Counted from the first letter of the stretch, positions 11,681 through 22,848 are shown. The stretch is DNA of 64,000 bases from Selaginella moellendorffii (GCF_000143415.4 NW_003314288.1:534939-598938), one strand, 5' to 3'. The notes: generated by a model not told the origin, from the sequence alone. Translations and numbers: made by a program.

Positions 11681-13685
11681 GGAGTGCATGTTGACTTGCA
11701 AGATGTAGTAGAAGGAATGCTCAAAGAATGGCAGGAAAACCTAGCTATAATGGCAGCTAACCAAACTAATGGGGAGAAGAGAGTGATTATGCATCTTGGT
11801 GATTGTCTCTGGTGACATCACGATGAGGTATATACATGGTCACACATTGATATTTCTCATAGTTTTAGCTTGCAGATATGTCAAGCGCATATTTGCTATC
11901 TTGTTGCAAATGCTAGTTTTGAGCCTTTCTCCCCTTCTACCAGACCTTGTCTTATAGGTGCCGACCATTGTAAGTATCCACGCATGTATGCTAGTCCAGA
12001 AGCTATCCAGGTAAGCTGTGTTTGTCCTAACAATTGTTAACTTTTTCTTCATCAGCAAACGGAAGTGTACGAATTTGCAAGAGTGACTGGCAATTCCCAG
12101 TTTATTTTACTTCCTTTTCAGCCATACAAGCTTATTTATGCATCGATGCTTACTGGAGCTGGAAAGATAAACAAAGCTTTAAGGTTGGTAGTGATTTTTA
12201 ACTGTATCCTTCATTAACACAAGGTTTCTCTTCGAAGGTATTGCCAAGCGGTGTTGAAAACATTGAAAACAGCGGGCCATGCAGCTGATGTGTGCAAAGA
12301 AGCGGCTGTAGCCTTGGAAGAGCCTCTTCATATCCACTCTCAGGTTTGTAAGTGGACACTCGGCTTTTATACTCACTTTCCTGTTATCCAGGGAGGCTTG
12401 ACGTCAATTGTGCAATGATTTTTTGGCAATATTGGTCTACACAAGATGATAGGCCCTTTGCCCCCGAAAGCTTCTGATAATGCTGATATTAATAACTGTC
12501 CCGCAACAGCTTCTAGCAGAAGCAGTGTAGCACTTGCTTCGTTGGCATCAATGGAACCCATAAGTGATAATACAAGAAGATCCAACATGCCAGCAAGAAG
12601 CATTTCTGAGCCTGACTTTAGGCCTGCACAGGTAACTTGACTTGCTCTTGTGTACCTTTGATTAAGACTTGTATTCTTTCATCAGATCATTAGTCCAGCG
12701 AAAGGAACACCTAACAGAGGCGTCTTTACTTCTTTTGTGCAAAGAGCGATGGGCTTCATAAAAACACCTTCGAAGGAGGTTTGTAGAAGCTTTGGAAAGA
12801 GCGCTAGCTGATTGATGGTTGGTACGTGATGCAGGCAAAGCTTGGTGACAGCAACAAGTTCAGATAGGGTTGAAGAAGGAGCCGAGGCACAAGCACCAGA
12901 GCTTCCGTCGGCTCCTCCTCCCACGGCAAACAATCTCGTCTCGCATGTGGAGGAGAACGGCACTCCTATTTCCATGTCTCCGGAGAGACCACAGCCAACT
13001 CCGGAAAGGCCGCAACCGGTTGTGAGTGGAATCCCACCAATGCCTCCAAGCAGTAACCAGTACGCAGCTGGCGCACGTCAAAACGTTAGATCAAGGTACC
13101 GTTTTGGTCATTCCCAGCACTCCAATCTCACGAGGTTTTTGCAGATATGTCGATACATTCAACAAAGGTAGCATAACACCATCCAAGACATCATCGGACT
13201 CTCCTCCACTGTTTGGCGTGGTGCCAAAGGCAAGCGCAAAGCCTTTGGCTCCAGTGAGATTTTTCGTGCCTGCGGCCGCTGCTGCCGCTGCTCCAGATAT
13301 CAACAGCAACCATTTGGTGGATCCTTCCTCGGCACCAGCCTTTGTCTCCGACACGGCGTTCTCAAACGGGAATGGAGCATTCGCTCAGCTGGTTGTACAG
13401 GATATGAGAAATGATCCGGGGCCAATGCCTGATCATCTCTCGAGCAGCTCTTTGCCAGCAATGTTCTATTCGAATCACTATCCAGCAGCACCATCGACAG
13501 TCTCGTTGCTGCCACCTCCAGCTCTGGAAGTCACTCCACCAGTGATGGTCGAGCAGCAGCAGCAAAACCAACACCAGGAAAGTTCGATTCATCAGCACCA
13601 CCATCAACAGTCCGGCACAGTGGGATTCGAAGCTGCCAGTTCCTCCAGAGTGTTTGGAGACGACTTGCAAGAGGTGGAATTGTAA
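11681..13685 (+). pseudogene. SEC16: Sec16 C-terminal gene fragment (ER exit-site scaffold), broken
   Basis: Eight exons with GT-AG introns of 48-60 bases: 11681-11827, 11876-12010, 12056-12183, 12238-12343, 12392-12631, 12686-12778, 12835-13095 and 13145-13685. The product matches the conserved C-terminal half of plant Sec16, which organises COPII coat assembly at ER exit sites. Diagnostic stretches are CLIGADHCKYPRMYASPEAI, GNSQFILLPFQPYKLIYA, RYCQAVLKTLKTAG and RSRYVDTFNKGS; the last residues are DDLQEVEL before TAA 13683. The N-terminal and central parts are absent, replaced by retrotransposon remnants. Breaks: TGA at 11813 (after GDCLW), TGA in exon 5 near 12416 (after TSIVQ), and loss of frame near 12860 between SNKF and VEEGAEA. 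It is therefore a pseudogene fragment; expression of a short C-terminal piece is possible but unsupported. Confidence 0.9.
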
Positions 13686-14392
13686 ATCACACTCCACAAG
13701 TAAGTAGTAGTGACTGTTGCTGGGTGGATTTTGGTAGAGCAGTGTAGCGAAGTAGTAGTCATGGAAGGAGGAATTTCTTTTGGCTGGGGTGATTCTTTGG
13801 AGCCACGAGCGAAGCAAGGAAGCAAGATAAATAAAATGGATCAAACAATATAATTCAGGAATTAAATTCTATAAAACAATAAAATTTAAAATGAAAACAG
13901 TAAAATATAACATAGAATATAAATAGAATAAAATAGAGTAATAAACTACAACATATGCAGCATATACTCTTCAATAATAAATTTCAAGCCATGATTCTCA
14001 TTATATAATCTTGTAAACAAATTTTCAATAAATACTAAAAAAATTCTAATTATCGCATTTTTTGAAAAAACTTTTTATGGAGTCTCTTCTTGAACTATAT
14101 GACAACATTAAATATCTGTACTACATTATTTATTAATCCTGCCTAAATTCAAACAAAACTGATACAAGCTATTAGTATCATAACACTACCCTTGCATTTC
14201 AAATTCTTTGTCAAGCTTGCATTTCAAATTTTCCCCCTCTTAGCCTTATGGTTTTTTCTTAGGTTTTATTATTTGGGTTCTCTAAGGTCACCACTACTGG
14301 TTCATAGATCACATCTTAGGTGGCATTTTTCCTTCCTCTCTAGCACATCCTAAGCACATGTCTCTCCCACACTGTTTTGGTTTGTTTATGGC
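13686..14392. other. AT-rich 3' flank of the Sec16 fragment, no gene seen
   Basis: About 700 bases, strongly AT-rich from 13825 to 14150. The first 130 bases may be the residual 3' UTR of the Sec16 gene. No ORF, tRNA or paired repeat was recognised. It ends with ATGGC (14388-14392), the left target-site copy of the LARD insertion. Confidence 0.55.
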
Positions 14393-15407
14393 TGTCGCGA
14401 ATGTGACTTCAGGTATCGAAAGTTACCTGTCGGCCAGTCCTTACGGACACTCTTACCTTACTGCCACGACGGCAGGAGGTCGGTATTGCTGGACCCGTTA
14501 TTAGTCTCCGCCTAAGCTAGTTGAGAAACTGGTCCTCGCGTGTGCACTTGACCAGATGGGCATAAGGACGGAATTCCTAAGTGCTATTAGTCAAGCATAC
14601 TTGACCTGGTTAGAGAAACTCATTCGTTGACTTGCACTTGCTAGTGTTGGGAACCCCCGCGGTATTGAGCTTGGTCCCTCAACATCGCTAGATGATAGCT
14701 TACCGTGTCTGCCAAACACCCTCGCTATCATGCCCTTTGTGTTAGTCTCAATTCGTCCTAGATGCTATTTATGGAAAGTGTCCAGATTTGCTCATTTGGC
14801 ATATCTACGGAATGTAGAGATCGTCCTGAACACAATGGTGTTCGTCCCGTGTCCAAATTCGCAATCTAAGGACATTCCATATTTAGTAAGTTTTGAGCTT
14901 GTCCCAGAGACTAACTCCTAATACTAAGGGAGGCTTGGGGTGAAAGCCCAAAGCGTGTGTTCCTCAAGGGGGGGGGGGGGGGTTATGGGGGGTTCCAAAT
15001 GTATAGTAAGGATAGTGGGTAGGTCGGGCATGGCCCACCAACCTGAGGCATAGTCTAGCTCCCGCTTGCGTGCCTGTCCTTGTTCTGCGTCCGGCTTGGG
15101 TCTAAGCCCAAGTTCCATTCCATGCTAGCTGGTGGAGTACCCATATCCTCACGTTAGGCCACCGGTATGCTGAAATAGCGCCAGACCCCGTTTGGCTCCG
15201 TTTTGCGTGCTGGTCCTAGCATTGGGATGCTGGTTGCTCCAGGACTGTTCCAAGTCGCTCCGGGCCCCTGTCCCTTCGCTCCTTGGGCTATATGCTCGGG
15301 AGTTGCTCCGTGGTCCGGTTCCATCACTCCTTGGCATCACGTTTGGGAGTTTGGCACTGTTCCTTCGTTCAGTGGCCCAAGGCCCTGAACCTCGGGTTCC
15401 TATGGAC

Positions 15408-15532
15408 ACGTGGCATGGACACGTGGTATGTGACACGTGGCATCTATCACGTGGCACAAAGAGGGTTTAGGTTCCGCTTCGTGGTGTTATCCTATGGTAA
15501 ATCACCATAGGATAAAGGGTCAAAACCACGTG
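15408..15532 (+). promoter_or_regulatory. cluster of ACGTGG / G-box motifs in the LARD LTR
   Basis: Four ACGTGG cores at 15408, 15421, 15435 and 15449, spaced 13-14 bases apart, and a palindromic CACGTG at 15527-15532. ACGTGGC is the consensus of the plant ABRE/G-box bound by bZIP factors of the ABI5/ABF type. The cluster is repeated in the right LTR (from about 22130), in the solo LTR at 33149-34294 and in reduced form at 22920-22950. It is absent from the chromovirus LTRs at 26039 and 38123. A stress- or ABA-linked promoter or enhancer role is inference. Confidence 0.45.
15488..15514. other. 11-bp perfect inverted repeat near the LTR 3' end
   Basis: Stem TATCCTATGGT, loop AAATC, complementary arm ACCATAGGATA. 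The right LTR and the solo LTR at 33149 keep it, and the older copy at about 22873 has one mismatch. The transcript would form a hairpin about 25 bases before the LTR end. It may be an RNA processing or reverse-transcription structure. Confidence 0.6.
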
Positions 15533-15539
15533 CGCTACA

Positions 15540-15617
15540 TTTGGTATCAGAGGATGAGTCTCAGCGAGTACTATTCAATGAGATTGGGCAACTAGTCTTG
15601 TTGCATACGCAGAGATG
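15540..15617 (+). other. primer-binding site and 5' leader of LARD
   Basis: TGGTATCAGAGG at 15542 begins three bases after the LTR and matches the 3' end of initiator Met tRNA, the usual primer of plant gypsy elements. Downstream, GTTGCATACGCAGAGA (15600-15615) is shared exactly with the leader of chromovirus A (27019-27034). That is the kind of conservation expected for a packaging or dimerisation signal. Confidence 0.75.
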
Positions 15618-16669
15618 AAAACGATGATCCGAGTGGGTACACGTTTTGGTGCAAAGACTTTGCAATCATTCCTTGGGTATGGATTTGGTTACCTTCTTGT
15701 ACCTTATGATGTGAGCTTGCGCTTGGGCTCATAGGATGGTTTGGAGATGTTCTGTTTGCACGAGTTTGAGCTTGGGCTCGTGAATGAGGCGCATTAGCAA
15801 CTTGAGGTTACACTTTGAGTTGGCAGGATTAATGTTAGCCTATCGGTGGTTCTGTGAGTTGTTCCTTATACCATGGGTGAAAAGCAAACCTCCCTGGGTT
15901 TGCTGTGAGTGGCAAATAGGCTGGTCCGTAGCTATTTAGCACGGCACTAGTGGATCCTTCCTAGGCATGATTATAATTGGATCAGTCAAGACTGTAGGGA
16001 ATAGTCTATTGGTTCAAGTAATCATTGCCGTGCTCTCTCATAAACTTTTCTTGGATTGAACTGAAGGCAGTGCGAAAGCAAGCTTGAGGTTTGGTCAAAG
16101 ATGAGACCGAAAAGAGAGTCATCGAGGACGGAAGATCAAATACATAAATCATTTTCTCTTCTTGGAGAGATGATTTGCAACGAGGTGTTAACTCATTGCT
16201 TGTGTTCACATCATGCAATCAAGAGTCCCTATTTTGATGCATGTTGGAGATGGTGGTTTTACAATAGTGAGTTATGGGATGGATAGTGGTGAAACACTAA
16301 ACCATTTTGTCTAGGCTCGCTATTGGAAGACTTGGGTTGCAATGCTCAATTCTTTTCCAGGGAATCTTGCTACTGCTCCTTGAGTAGCTTGGTGTTGGAT
16401 TAGTGTTGAGTTTGGTCGGAAAGAGAGTGGCATGAGCTTGTCCGTGTGGTGAACAAAAGTTAGTGATGTTGGGTGTTGTAAAACTCTATCGGTGGAGTGT
16501 GGCATTTATGTCGCATTTTGTCGAATTGAGTTGGCACTTGATGCTCACATAAACCTTTGAAGTAATGACATTGGCATTGCTCATATTGTTGCTTGATTGA
16601 TGATCAAGTCATTGTGATACTTATATCATATCCATGTGATAATGAACAATGTGTTTACGAAGTTGCTTG

Positions 16670-17051
16670 NNNNNNNNNNNNNNNNNNNNNNNNNNNNNNN
16701 NNNNNNNNNNNNNNNNNNNNNNNNNNNNNNNNNNNNNNNNNNNNNNNNNNNNNNNNNNNNNNNNNNNNNNNNNNNNNNNNNNNNNNNNNNNNNNNNNNNN
16801 NNNNNNNNNNNNNNNNNNNNNNNNNNNNNNNNNNNNNNNNNNNNNNNNNNNNNNNNNNNNNNNNNNNNNNNNNNNNNNNNNNNNNNNNNNNNNNNNNNNN
16901 NNNNNNNNNNNNNNNNNNNNNNNNNNNNNNNNNNNNNNNNNNNNNNNNNNNNNNNNNNNNNNNNNNNNNNNNNNNNNNNNNNNNNNNNNNNNNNNNNNNN
17001 NNNNNNNNNNNNNNNNNNNNNNNNNNNNNNNNNNNNNNNNNNNNNNNNNNN
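16670..17051. other. assembly gap (N)
   Basis: 382 undetermined bases inside the LARD internal region. Reading frames that appear to cross it are artefacts. Confidence 1.
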
Positions 17052-20000
17052 TGAAGAAGAGTGTTAGTGCAATGTGGACGTCCGAAGTTGTGGTCTTCAT
17101 GATCAAGCTTTAGATGTTCATTTTTGGCACTTTGCGGATATCAGTGTTAGATGTCGGAGATATGGGCAAAAAGAGATGTTCGAGGCTTAAGCATACTATG
17201 GGTCTCGAGGATTTGTGTTAAGGTGAACATATGTGAAGTTGTTAGTAGGAGGAAGTTGGTTGAGTCTTGAAAGTTTGCATTTCTAGACTGAGAGTCATTC
17301 TTTCTCTAGGATGGAAAATTTCCCACAAATTTTCTTGGACTTTTCCAATGGCTGATCTGTTGGTCACTTTGCTCGAAAACCATTCTGTTTTCGTAAGCTA
17401 GTACAAACTATTGAAAGGGTTGGAGTTGGCTTCGGTTGGCTTAAACCTTAGTAAGTAGTTTGTATGATGCGACCCGAAAGGGATGCTAACTTTTGGGGCT
17501 AAGGCAATTGAGTTGGATAGAGTCTGGAGTTAGTGTAGAAAAGTGGCTGTTGCACTTTTCTAAGAAGGGTGACTCTTGTGCCTTTCTTTTGTAGCATTAT
17601 GCTCGGTGGCAGGTTGCACTTTACATTTCGCTAAGACTCTATGAGAGTAGTGAGCTCTCACTGATCTTGACTTAGTCTTGGTAGCCCTGCACCTTGGCTG
17701 AGGATGGTGATGTCCAACTTAGTTGTTTGAGGTTGAGATGTTGGTACCCATACTATAGCTTTGTCTATGAGGAGGTTGTGTACCGATATGAGTCCATCTT
17801 ATGATCTTCACTTTAGTTTCGACTGAGTGTTGATTGCATAGCTAGCCTCTTCAAAGCATGCTCAGAGCTAGTGGCTAAATGTTTTAGTGAGCTTATTGCG
17901 GTTGAGTTGGATTTGAGTGGTCATTTAGTTTGTGCTTGTCTATGAACTTTTATCTCGTACCTGGGGTATCACGTTCATATTGGGCAAGTATATCACTTGA
18001 TGACAAGAGTTGGTGTTTGAGTCTTGTGAACGCAAGTTAAGGAGTGATTGTTAGTTGCTTTGCGACTAGTGATTACTTGTAGACTTCATCAAGGACCGTT
18101 GATACTTGCTTTGCTCGATGATGATTTAGCAGTGGTGGGCTTGCTTTACCGAATAGTGTTGCGGAGGATCGTGTCGTTAGACATACATGGGTTTTCCATG
18201 TTGACATGTCGACTCTACCTCTGTTGATATCATTTGGTTACATTTAGTCCGTAGTGTTGGATTTCATTGAGTCTTGGATGTGGTGATTCACTCCTTGATA
18301 ATGTGTTATCTGTAATTGAGTTTTGTTGGAGGATTAGTCTCGGATACTGACTAAAGTATCTTCGACTTTGGTTAGCTTGGTTGCTGGAGAGTTTTGAGTG
18401 GTGATTCACTCGTGCTTTCTTCTAGCTTTGTTTTGGTGTTGATGGCATTGAAGTGATGCTTTGTCATTGACATTGTTGATATTGAGATCTGAGTGAAATG
18501 AAAGCTCTTTCCTTAGGATTGATATTGAGTTTCATTAGTCTTTATGAAAAGTGTTGATGATTTAGCTTTAGCTTTGTGTTGTTGGTATTCATGCATTTGC
18601 TAGTTAGCAACTGTGTTGACGTTCAAATGAACTGAGTGGCAAGTTGAGTTAGTTGTGTTCTCGATGAGTTTGTTTAGTAAGGGTTGAGCTTTAAGCTTGT
18701 CCTTGAAAAGTGATTCAGTCGTGGACTATGCTAACTTTACAAACGAAAGAGTTAGTGATCAATATTGGAAAGTTTGAATCGTTATTGGGTTTGAATTCAA
18801 ATATATTGATCATTGATGATTTGCCTTGTACTTGTTATGACGTGAGTTACGTCTTGCTGTAGATGGATTCATGGAGGATCGTTTGATGATCACTTGTTAA
18901 GCATAGCTTCATTGTGCTTAGCTTTTGGATTGATGCAGAAATGCTCTTCATTAGCTTTGGCATTATGAAGTTTGGCTTATGGAGGTGTTGAAGAAGACAT
19001 TGTGGGTTGCACCATGATTTCTTCTTTAGCATCGAAGTTAGCTTCTATGAGACTCGTGATCATTATTAAGCAAGACTTGGCTATAGGTTTCTTCGAGCTT
19101 TGGTTCTTTGAGTTTTATGCTCATTGTTCCATTTGTTAGAAGTTGTTGGGGAAAGCATTTTGGCTCATTAGCTTCGATGTTGAAGTTAGTATTTGCATCT
19201 AGCAATCATTGGTGATGATTGACTATCATCTAGGATAATTGATTATCCATGTCAAAAAGTTTTGCTTGATTATTGTTGGTATAGAATGGTTTACCGTTCT
19301 TCGGGATGGTGGATTCCTTCTTAGACGATGATTATGCATCTCTTTATTAATGGAATGATTGATGATCTTTCATGATGGTTAGTTGTTCTCTTTGATAGCT
19401 TATGGCTTTTCGCATTACCATATATTCTTTGTGGTTTGCTCTGGATTAGTCTCTTGGGTTTGAGACATCAGTAGGATGTTGCTAACACTTGCTTAGGCAA
19501 CTTGAGTTCCTTGGTATTGTTGGCTGGGATCTATTCAGATTGGCTTTTGTGATAGTTGGCAGGCATGAGTGTTTGTTGGTCTTCCCACATTCATTCTCTT
19601 CTGTTGATTGTTGCTCGAGTTAGTTTTGATAAATTTGGATGTTATTTCCTTTGGGTGATACATTCGCGAGCATTGTGCTTGTTAGTCAATGATACTTTGT
19701 GTTCTTTGAGTTCTCTTTAGTAAGTTGTTGGTTTACTGTCTGCTATCTTCGGTAGTTAAGTTTTATCATTGTGTTTACTTGATGATATACTTGCTATTGA
19801 ATTTTGTTGGATGGTGCATCTTATGTTTTCCAATGATAGTGATCTTGGTGACTTTTATACTCTAATACTAGTTTATCGGATGATAACTTACTTGGAATAC
19901 TTTTGTGTTCTAATCTAAGCTTTATTCCCTGATAATTAAATCTCTAACATATCATTGTCTATGACTTTGATATTGTCCAACTATTGATCTTTGAGTTTGG

Positions 20001-20174
20001 GCCAGTAATGGGCAGACTGGCTTCGGTACTTCGTGTGCATGGTGAAATCTCTAGTCATGGGGTAGCTACTGTTGACTGGTCACATAACCCGCCTCTTTGT
20101 CGATGTTCCTTATTCCGTTGAAAGGGCGTGACCGTGTAAAAAACTCTAACTGCCTGTTTACAGTAGTCTATCTA
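17052..20174 (+). other. non-coding LARD internal region
   Basis: About 3.1 kb rich in T and G with recurrent TTG, GTT and GATGATT words. No gag, protease, RT or integrase motif was found on either strand and no ORF exceeds about 60 codons. The last part (from about 19990) is the 3' UTR-like segment shared with chromovirus B. Confidence 0.75.
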
Positions 20175-20767
20175 TGTAAGCTCCTGAGTTTGGACTTCCC
20201 GGGAGGTCACCCAGCCCAGTACTATTCAAACCCAAGGACGCTTAACCCCAAATATCCCAAGACCCTTAACCAATTGGAAAAGGGGGTGCACTCTTGTTCA
20301 TGGGCCCTTTCCCTCTATATTTGAACCCCATGGATCGTCTCTCAAGTCGTTCCCTTTGGTTGCTTACAATCCACCACGCTTCCCTGCAAGTTCACGCCCT
20401 CGTGAACGGAAGCTGAGAGCTGCAGCTCTCCCGAGAGCCCCGCTCTCTTGACACCCTACCCCTCGGGTCGAGCCCAGTGGGAACAAACTGGACCAGCTAG
20501 ATGTCAATCAACATGTGGTGTGATCCCCTTAGCCAACCAACAGAGTCGGACCTGAGACCCCTCTGATACCAAATGTAAGCTCCTGAGTTTGGACTTCCCG
20601 GGAGATCACCCAGCCCAGTACTATTCAAACCCAAGGACGCTTAACCCCAAATATCCCAAGACCCTTAACCAATTGGAAAAGGGGGTGCACTCTTGTTCAT
20701 GGGCCCTTTCCCTCTATATTTGAACCCCATGGATCGTCTCTCAAGTCGTTCCCTTTGGTTGCTTACA
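20175..20767 (-). mobile_element. TRIM-1 copy 2: complete miniature LTR retrotransposon
   Basis: Two LTRs of 194 bases each (20175-20368 and 20574-20767), TGTAAGCTCC to TTGCTTACA, nearly identical. The 205-base internal region contains the reverse complement of a TGGTATCAGAG primer-binding site next to the right LTR, so the element reads on the minus strand. ATCTA flanks it on both sides (20170-20174 and 20768-20772), a 5-bp target duplication. Related unbroken sequence in the chromovirus B 3' UTR (reverse strand, about 31130-31160) shows the site without the insertion. There is no coding capacity. It is a young insertion compared with copy 1. Confidence 0.96.
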
Positions 20768-21107
20768 ATCTAAACCTTACCGACGGGTTTGGTTTCTTTG
20801 CTCAGGAGGGTTGGGGCCTCTGGCTTCTCTCTCTATGTCCCTGCGGGCAGGGCATATCACACTTTTGTAAGCTGGGTGACTCCCAGAGCAGCAGGGGTGG
20901 CTGACTCCGTTGGTCATTTCCTTGTCGGCGACAGCCGGAAGGTGTCTGAGCTGGTAGCGCATCCGCGTTAGACAAAGAGGTTTCCCCCTAACTCATTTAA
21001 GTTGGTGCATTTCTCACATAGTGTGAGTACCGTGAACTTTTTATGGAGTTGTTTCCTTGGCGGTATTCTAGACTGGAGTATGCATCGACGAGGACGTCGA
21101 TTTTCCC

Positions 21108-21120
21108 AAGGGGGGGAGAG
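21108..21120 (+). other. polypurine tract of LARD
   Basis: AAGGGGGGGAGAG lies directly before the right LTR (TGTCGTGAATG). This is the expected site of plus-strand DNA priming. The same tract, reverse-complemented, follows the LTRs at 23895 and 30801. Confidence 0.85.
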
Positions 21121-22261
21121 TGTCGTGAATGTGACTTCAGGTATCGAAAGTTACCTGTCAGCCAGTCCTTACGGACACTCTTACCTTACTGCCACGACGG
21201 CAGGAGGTCGGTATTGCTGGACCCGTTATTAGTCTCCGCCTAAGCTAGTTGAGAAACTGGTCCTCGCGTGTGCACTTGACCAGATGGGCATAAGGACGGA
21301 ATTCCTAAGTGCTATTAGTCAAGCATACTTGACCTGGTTAGAGAAACTCATTCGTTGACTTGCACTTGCTAGTGTTGGGAACCCCCGCGGTATTGAGCTT
21401 GGTCCCTCAACATCGCTAGATGATAGCTTACCGTGTCTGCCAAACACCCTCGCTATCATGCCCTTTGTGTTAGTCTCAATTCGTCCTAGATGCTATTTAT
21501 GGAAAGTGTCCAGATTTGCTCATTTGGCATATCTACGGAATGTAGAGATCGTCCTGAACACAATGGTGTTCGTCCCGTGTCCAAATTCGCAATCTAAGGA
21601 CATTCCATATTGGAATTTCGAGCTTGTCCCAGAGACTAACTCCTGATACTAAGGGAGGCTTGGGGTGAAAGCCCAAAGCGTGTGTTCCTCAAGGGGGGGG
21701 GGGGTTATGGGGGGTTCGAAATGTATAGTAGGGATAGTGGGTAGGTCGGGCATGGCCGACCAACCTGAGGCATAGTCTAGCTCCCGCTTGCGTGCCTGTC
21801 CTTGTTCTGCGTCCGGCTTGGGTCTAAGCCCAAGTTCCATTCCATGCTAGCTGGTGGAGTACCCATATCCTCACGTTAGGCCACCGGTATGCTGAAATAG
21901 CGCCAGACCCCGTTTGGCTCCGTTTTGCATGCTGGTCCTAGCATTGGGATGCTGGTTGCTCCAGGACTGTTCCAAGTCACTCCGGGCCCCTGTCCCTTCG
22001 CTCCTTGGGCTATATGCTCGGGAGTTGCTCCGTGGTCCGGTTCCATCACTCCTTGGCATCACGTTTGGGAGTTTGGCACTGTTCCTTCGTTCAGTGGCCC
22101 AAGGCCCTGAACCTCGGGTTCCTATGGACACGTGGCATGGACACGTGGTATGTGACACGTGGCATCTGTCACGTGGCACAAAGAGGGTTTAGGTTCCGCT
22201 TCGTGGTGTTATCCTATGGTAAATCACCATAGGATAAAGGGTCAAAACCACGTGCGCTACA
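21121..22261 (+). repeat. LARD right (middle) LTR
   Basis: 1141 bases, nearly identical to the left LTR. Unusually it is followed not by flanking DNA but by another primer-binding site and leader. Confidence 0.93.
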
Positions 22262-22652
22262 TTTGGTATCAGAGGATGAGTCTCAGCGAGTACTATTCAA
22301 TGAGATTGGGCAACTAGTCTTGTTGCATACGCAGAGATGAAAACGATGATCCGAGTGGGTACACGTTTTGGTGCAAAGACTTTGCAATCATTCCTTGGGT
22401 ATGGATTTGGTTACCTTCTTGTACCTTATGATGTGAGCTTGCGCTTGGGCTCATAGGATGGTTTGGAGATGTTCTGTTTGCACGAGTTTGAGCTTGGGCT
22501 CGTGAATGAGGCGCATTAGCAACTTGAGGTTACACTTTGAGTTGGCAGGATTAATGTTAGCCTATCGGTGGTTCTGTGAGTTGTTCCTTATACCATGGGT
22601 GAAAAGCAAACCTCCCTGGGTTTGCTGTGAGTGGCAAACCACGTGCGCTACA
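22262..22652 (+). repeat. truncated second internal copy fused to an LTR tail
   Basis: 22262-22638 repeats 15540-15916 (offset 6722). It then switches to CCACGTGCGCTACA, the last 14 bases of the LTR, with CAAA as shared microhomology at the join. The target-site copy ATGGC follows immediately. Confidence 0.88.
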
Positions 22653-22848
22653 ATGGCCATGGTAAGTTTTTCTTTCCTCAAAACATATGGTTTCCATTAT
22701 TATAAAAAATATACATTTGTATTTTAGTATTGCTTGGCATGAGACTATATGATAGTGTAATGTATTTAAGAGAGTCATCCCATACTTGTGTATAGGGATG
22801 AGAGCGCATGCCTAGAAATCTCAAAACAAAAGAACAAAGATTTACAAG

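Larger units (their letters stand above)
14393..15539 (+). repeat. LARD left LTR
   Basis: 1147 bases from TGTCGCGAATGTGACTTC to CACGTGCGCTACA. It opens with several short hairpins (CAGGTA...TACCTG; GTCC..GGAC; CTGCC..GGCAG). It contains a TATA-like CTATTTATGG near 14765, a run of about 15 G near 14970, a cluster of ACGTGG boxes and an 11-bp perfect hairpin near the 3' end. It is nearly identical to the right LTR; differences seen include the G-run length and scattered single bases, indicating a recent insertion. Confidence 0.93.
14393..22652 (+). mobile_element. LARD: large non-coding LTR element, collapsed tandem array
   Basis: LTR (14393-15539), primer-binding site and leader, about 5.6 kb of internal sequence without retroviral genes, polypurine tract (21108-21120), second LTR (21121-22261), then a second copy of the first 377 bases of the internal region (22262-22638) joined to the last 14 bases of an LTR (22639-22652). 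The whole is flanked by ATGGC (14388-14392 and 22653-22657). The terminal arrangement fits an LTR-int-LTR-int-LTR array that lost most of its right half. The internal region contains a sequencing gap and a TRIM-1 insertion. No gag or pol motif was found, so mobilisation must be in trans; shared ends with chromoviruses A and B make those the likely helpers. Confidence 0.88.

Noticed and set aside
11813-12418. In-frame TGA codons in the Sec16 fragment as selenocysteine codons
   Set aside because: Sec16 is not a selenoprotein, land plants lack the selenocysteine system, and the fragment also has a frame break and no N-terminal half.
12446-12640. Isolated 64-codon frame starting at ATG 12446
   Set aside because: It is an internal part of Sec16 exon 5 after the TGA, not a separate gene.
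15192-15470. 92-codon frame inside LTRs, present in several copies (also 21914-22192 and 33218-33556)
   Set aside because: Its recurrence follows from LTR identity. No start context, domain or independent conservation supports a protein.
16593-17113. Four reading frames of 143-161 codons crossing 16670-17051
   Set aside because: They consist almost entirely of undetermined bases; they are artefacts of the N gap.
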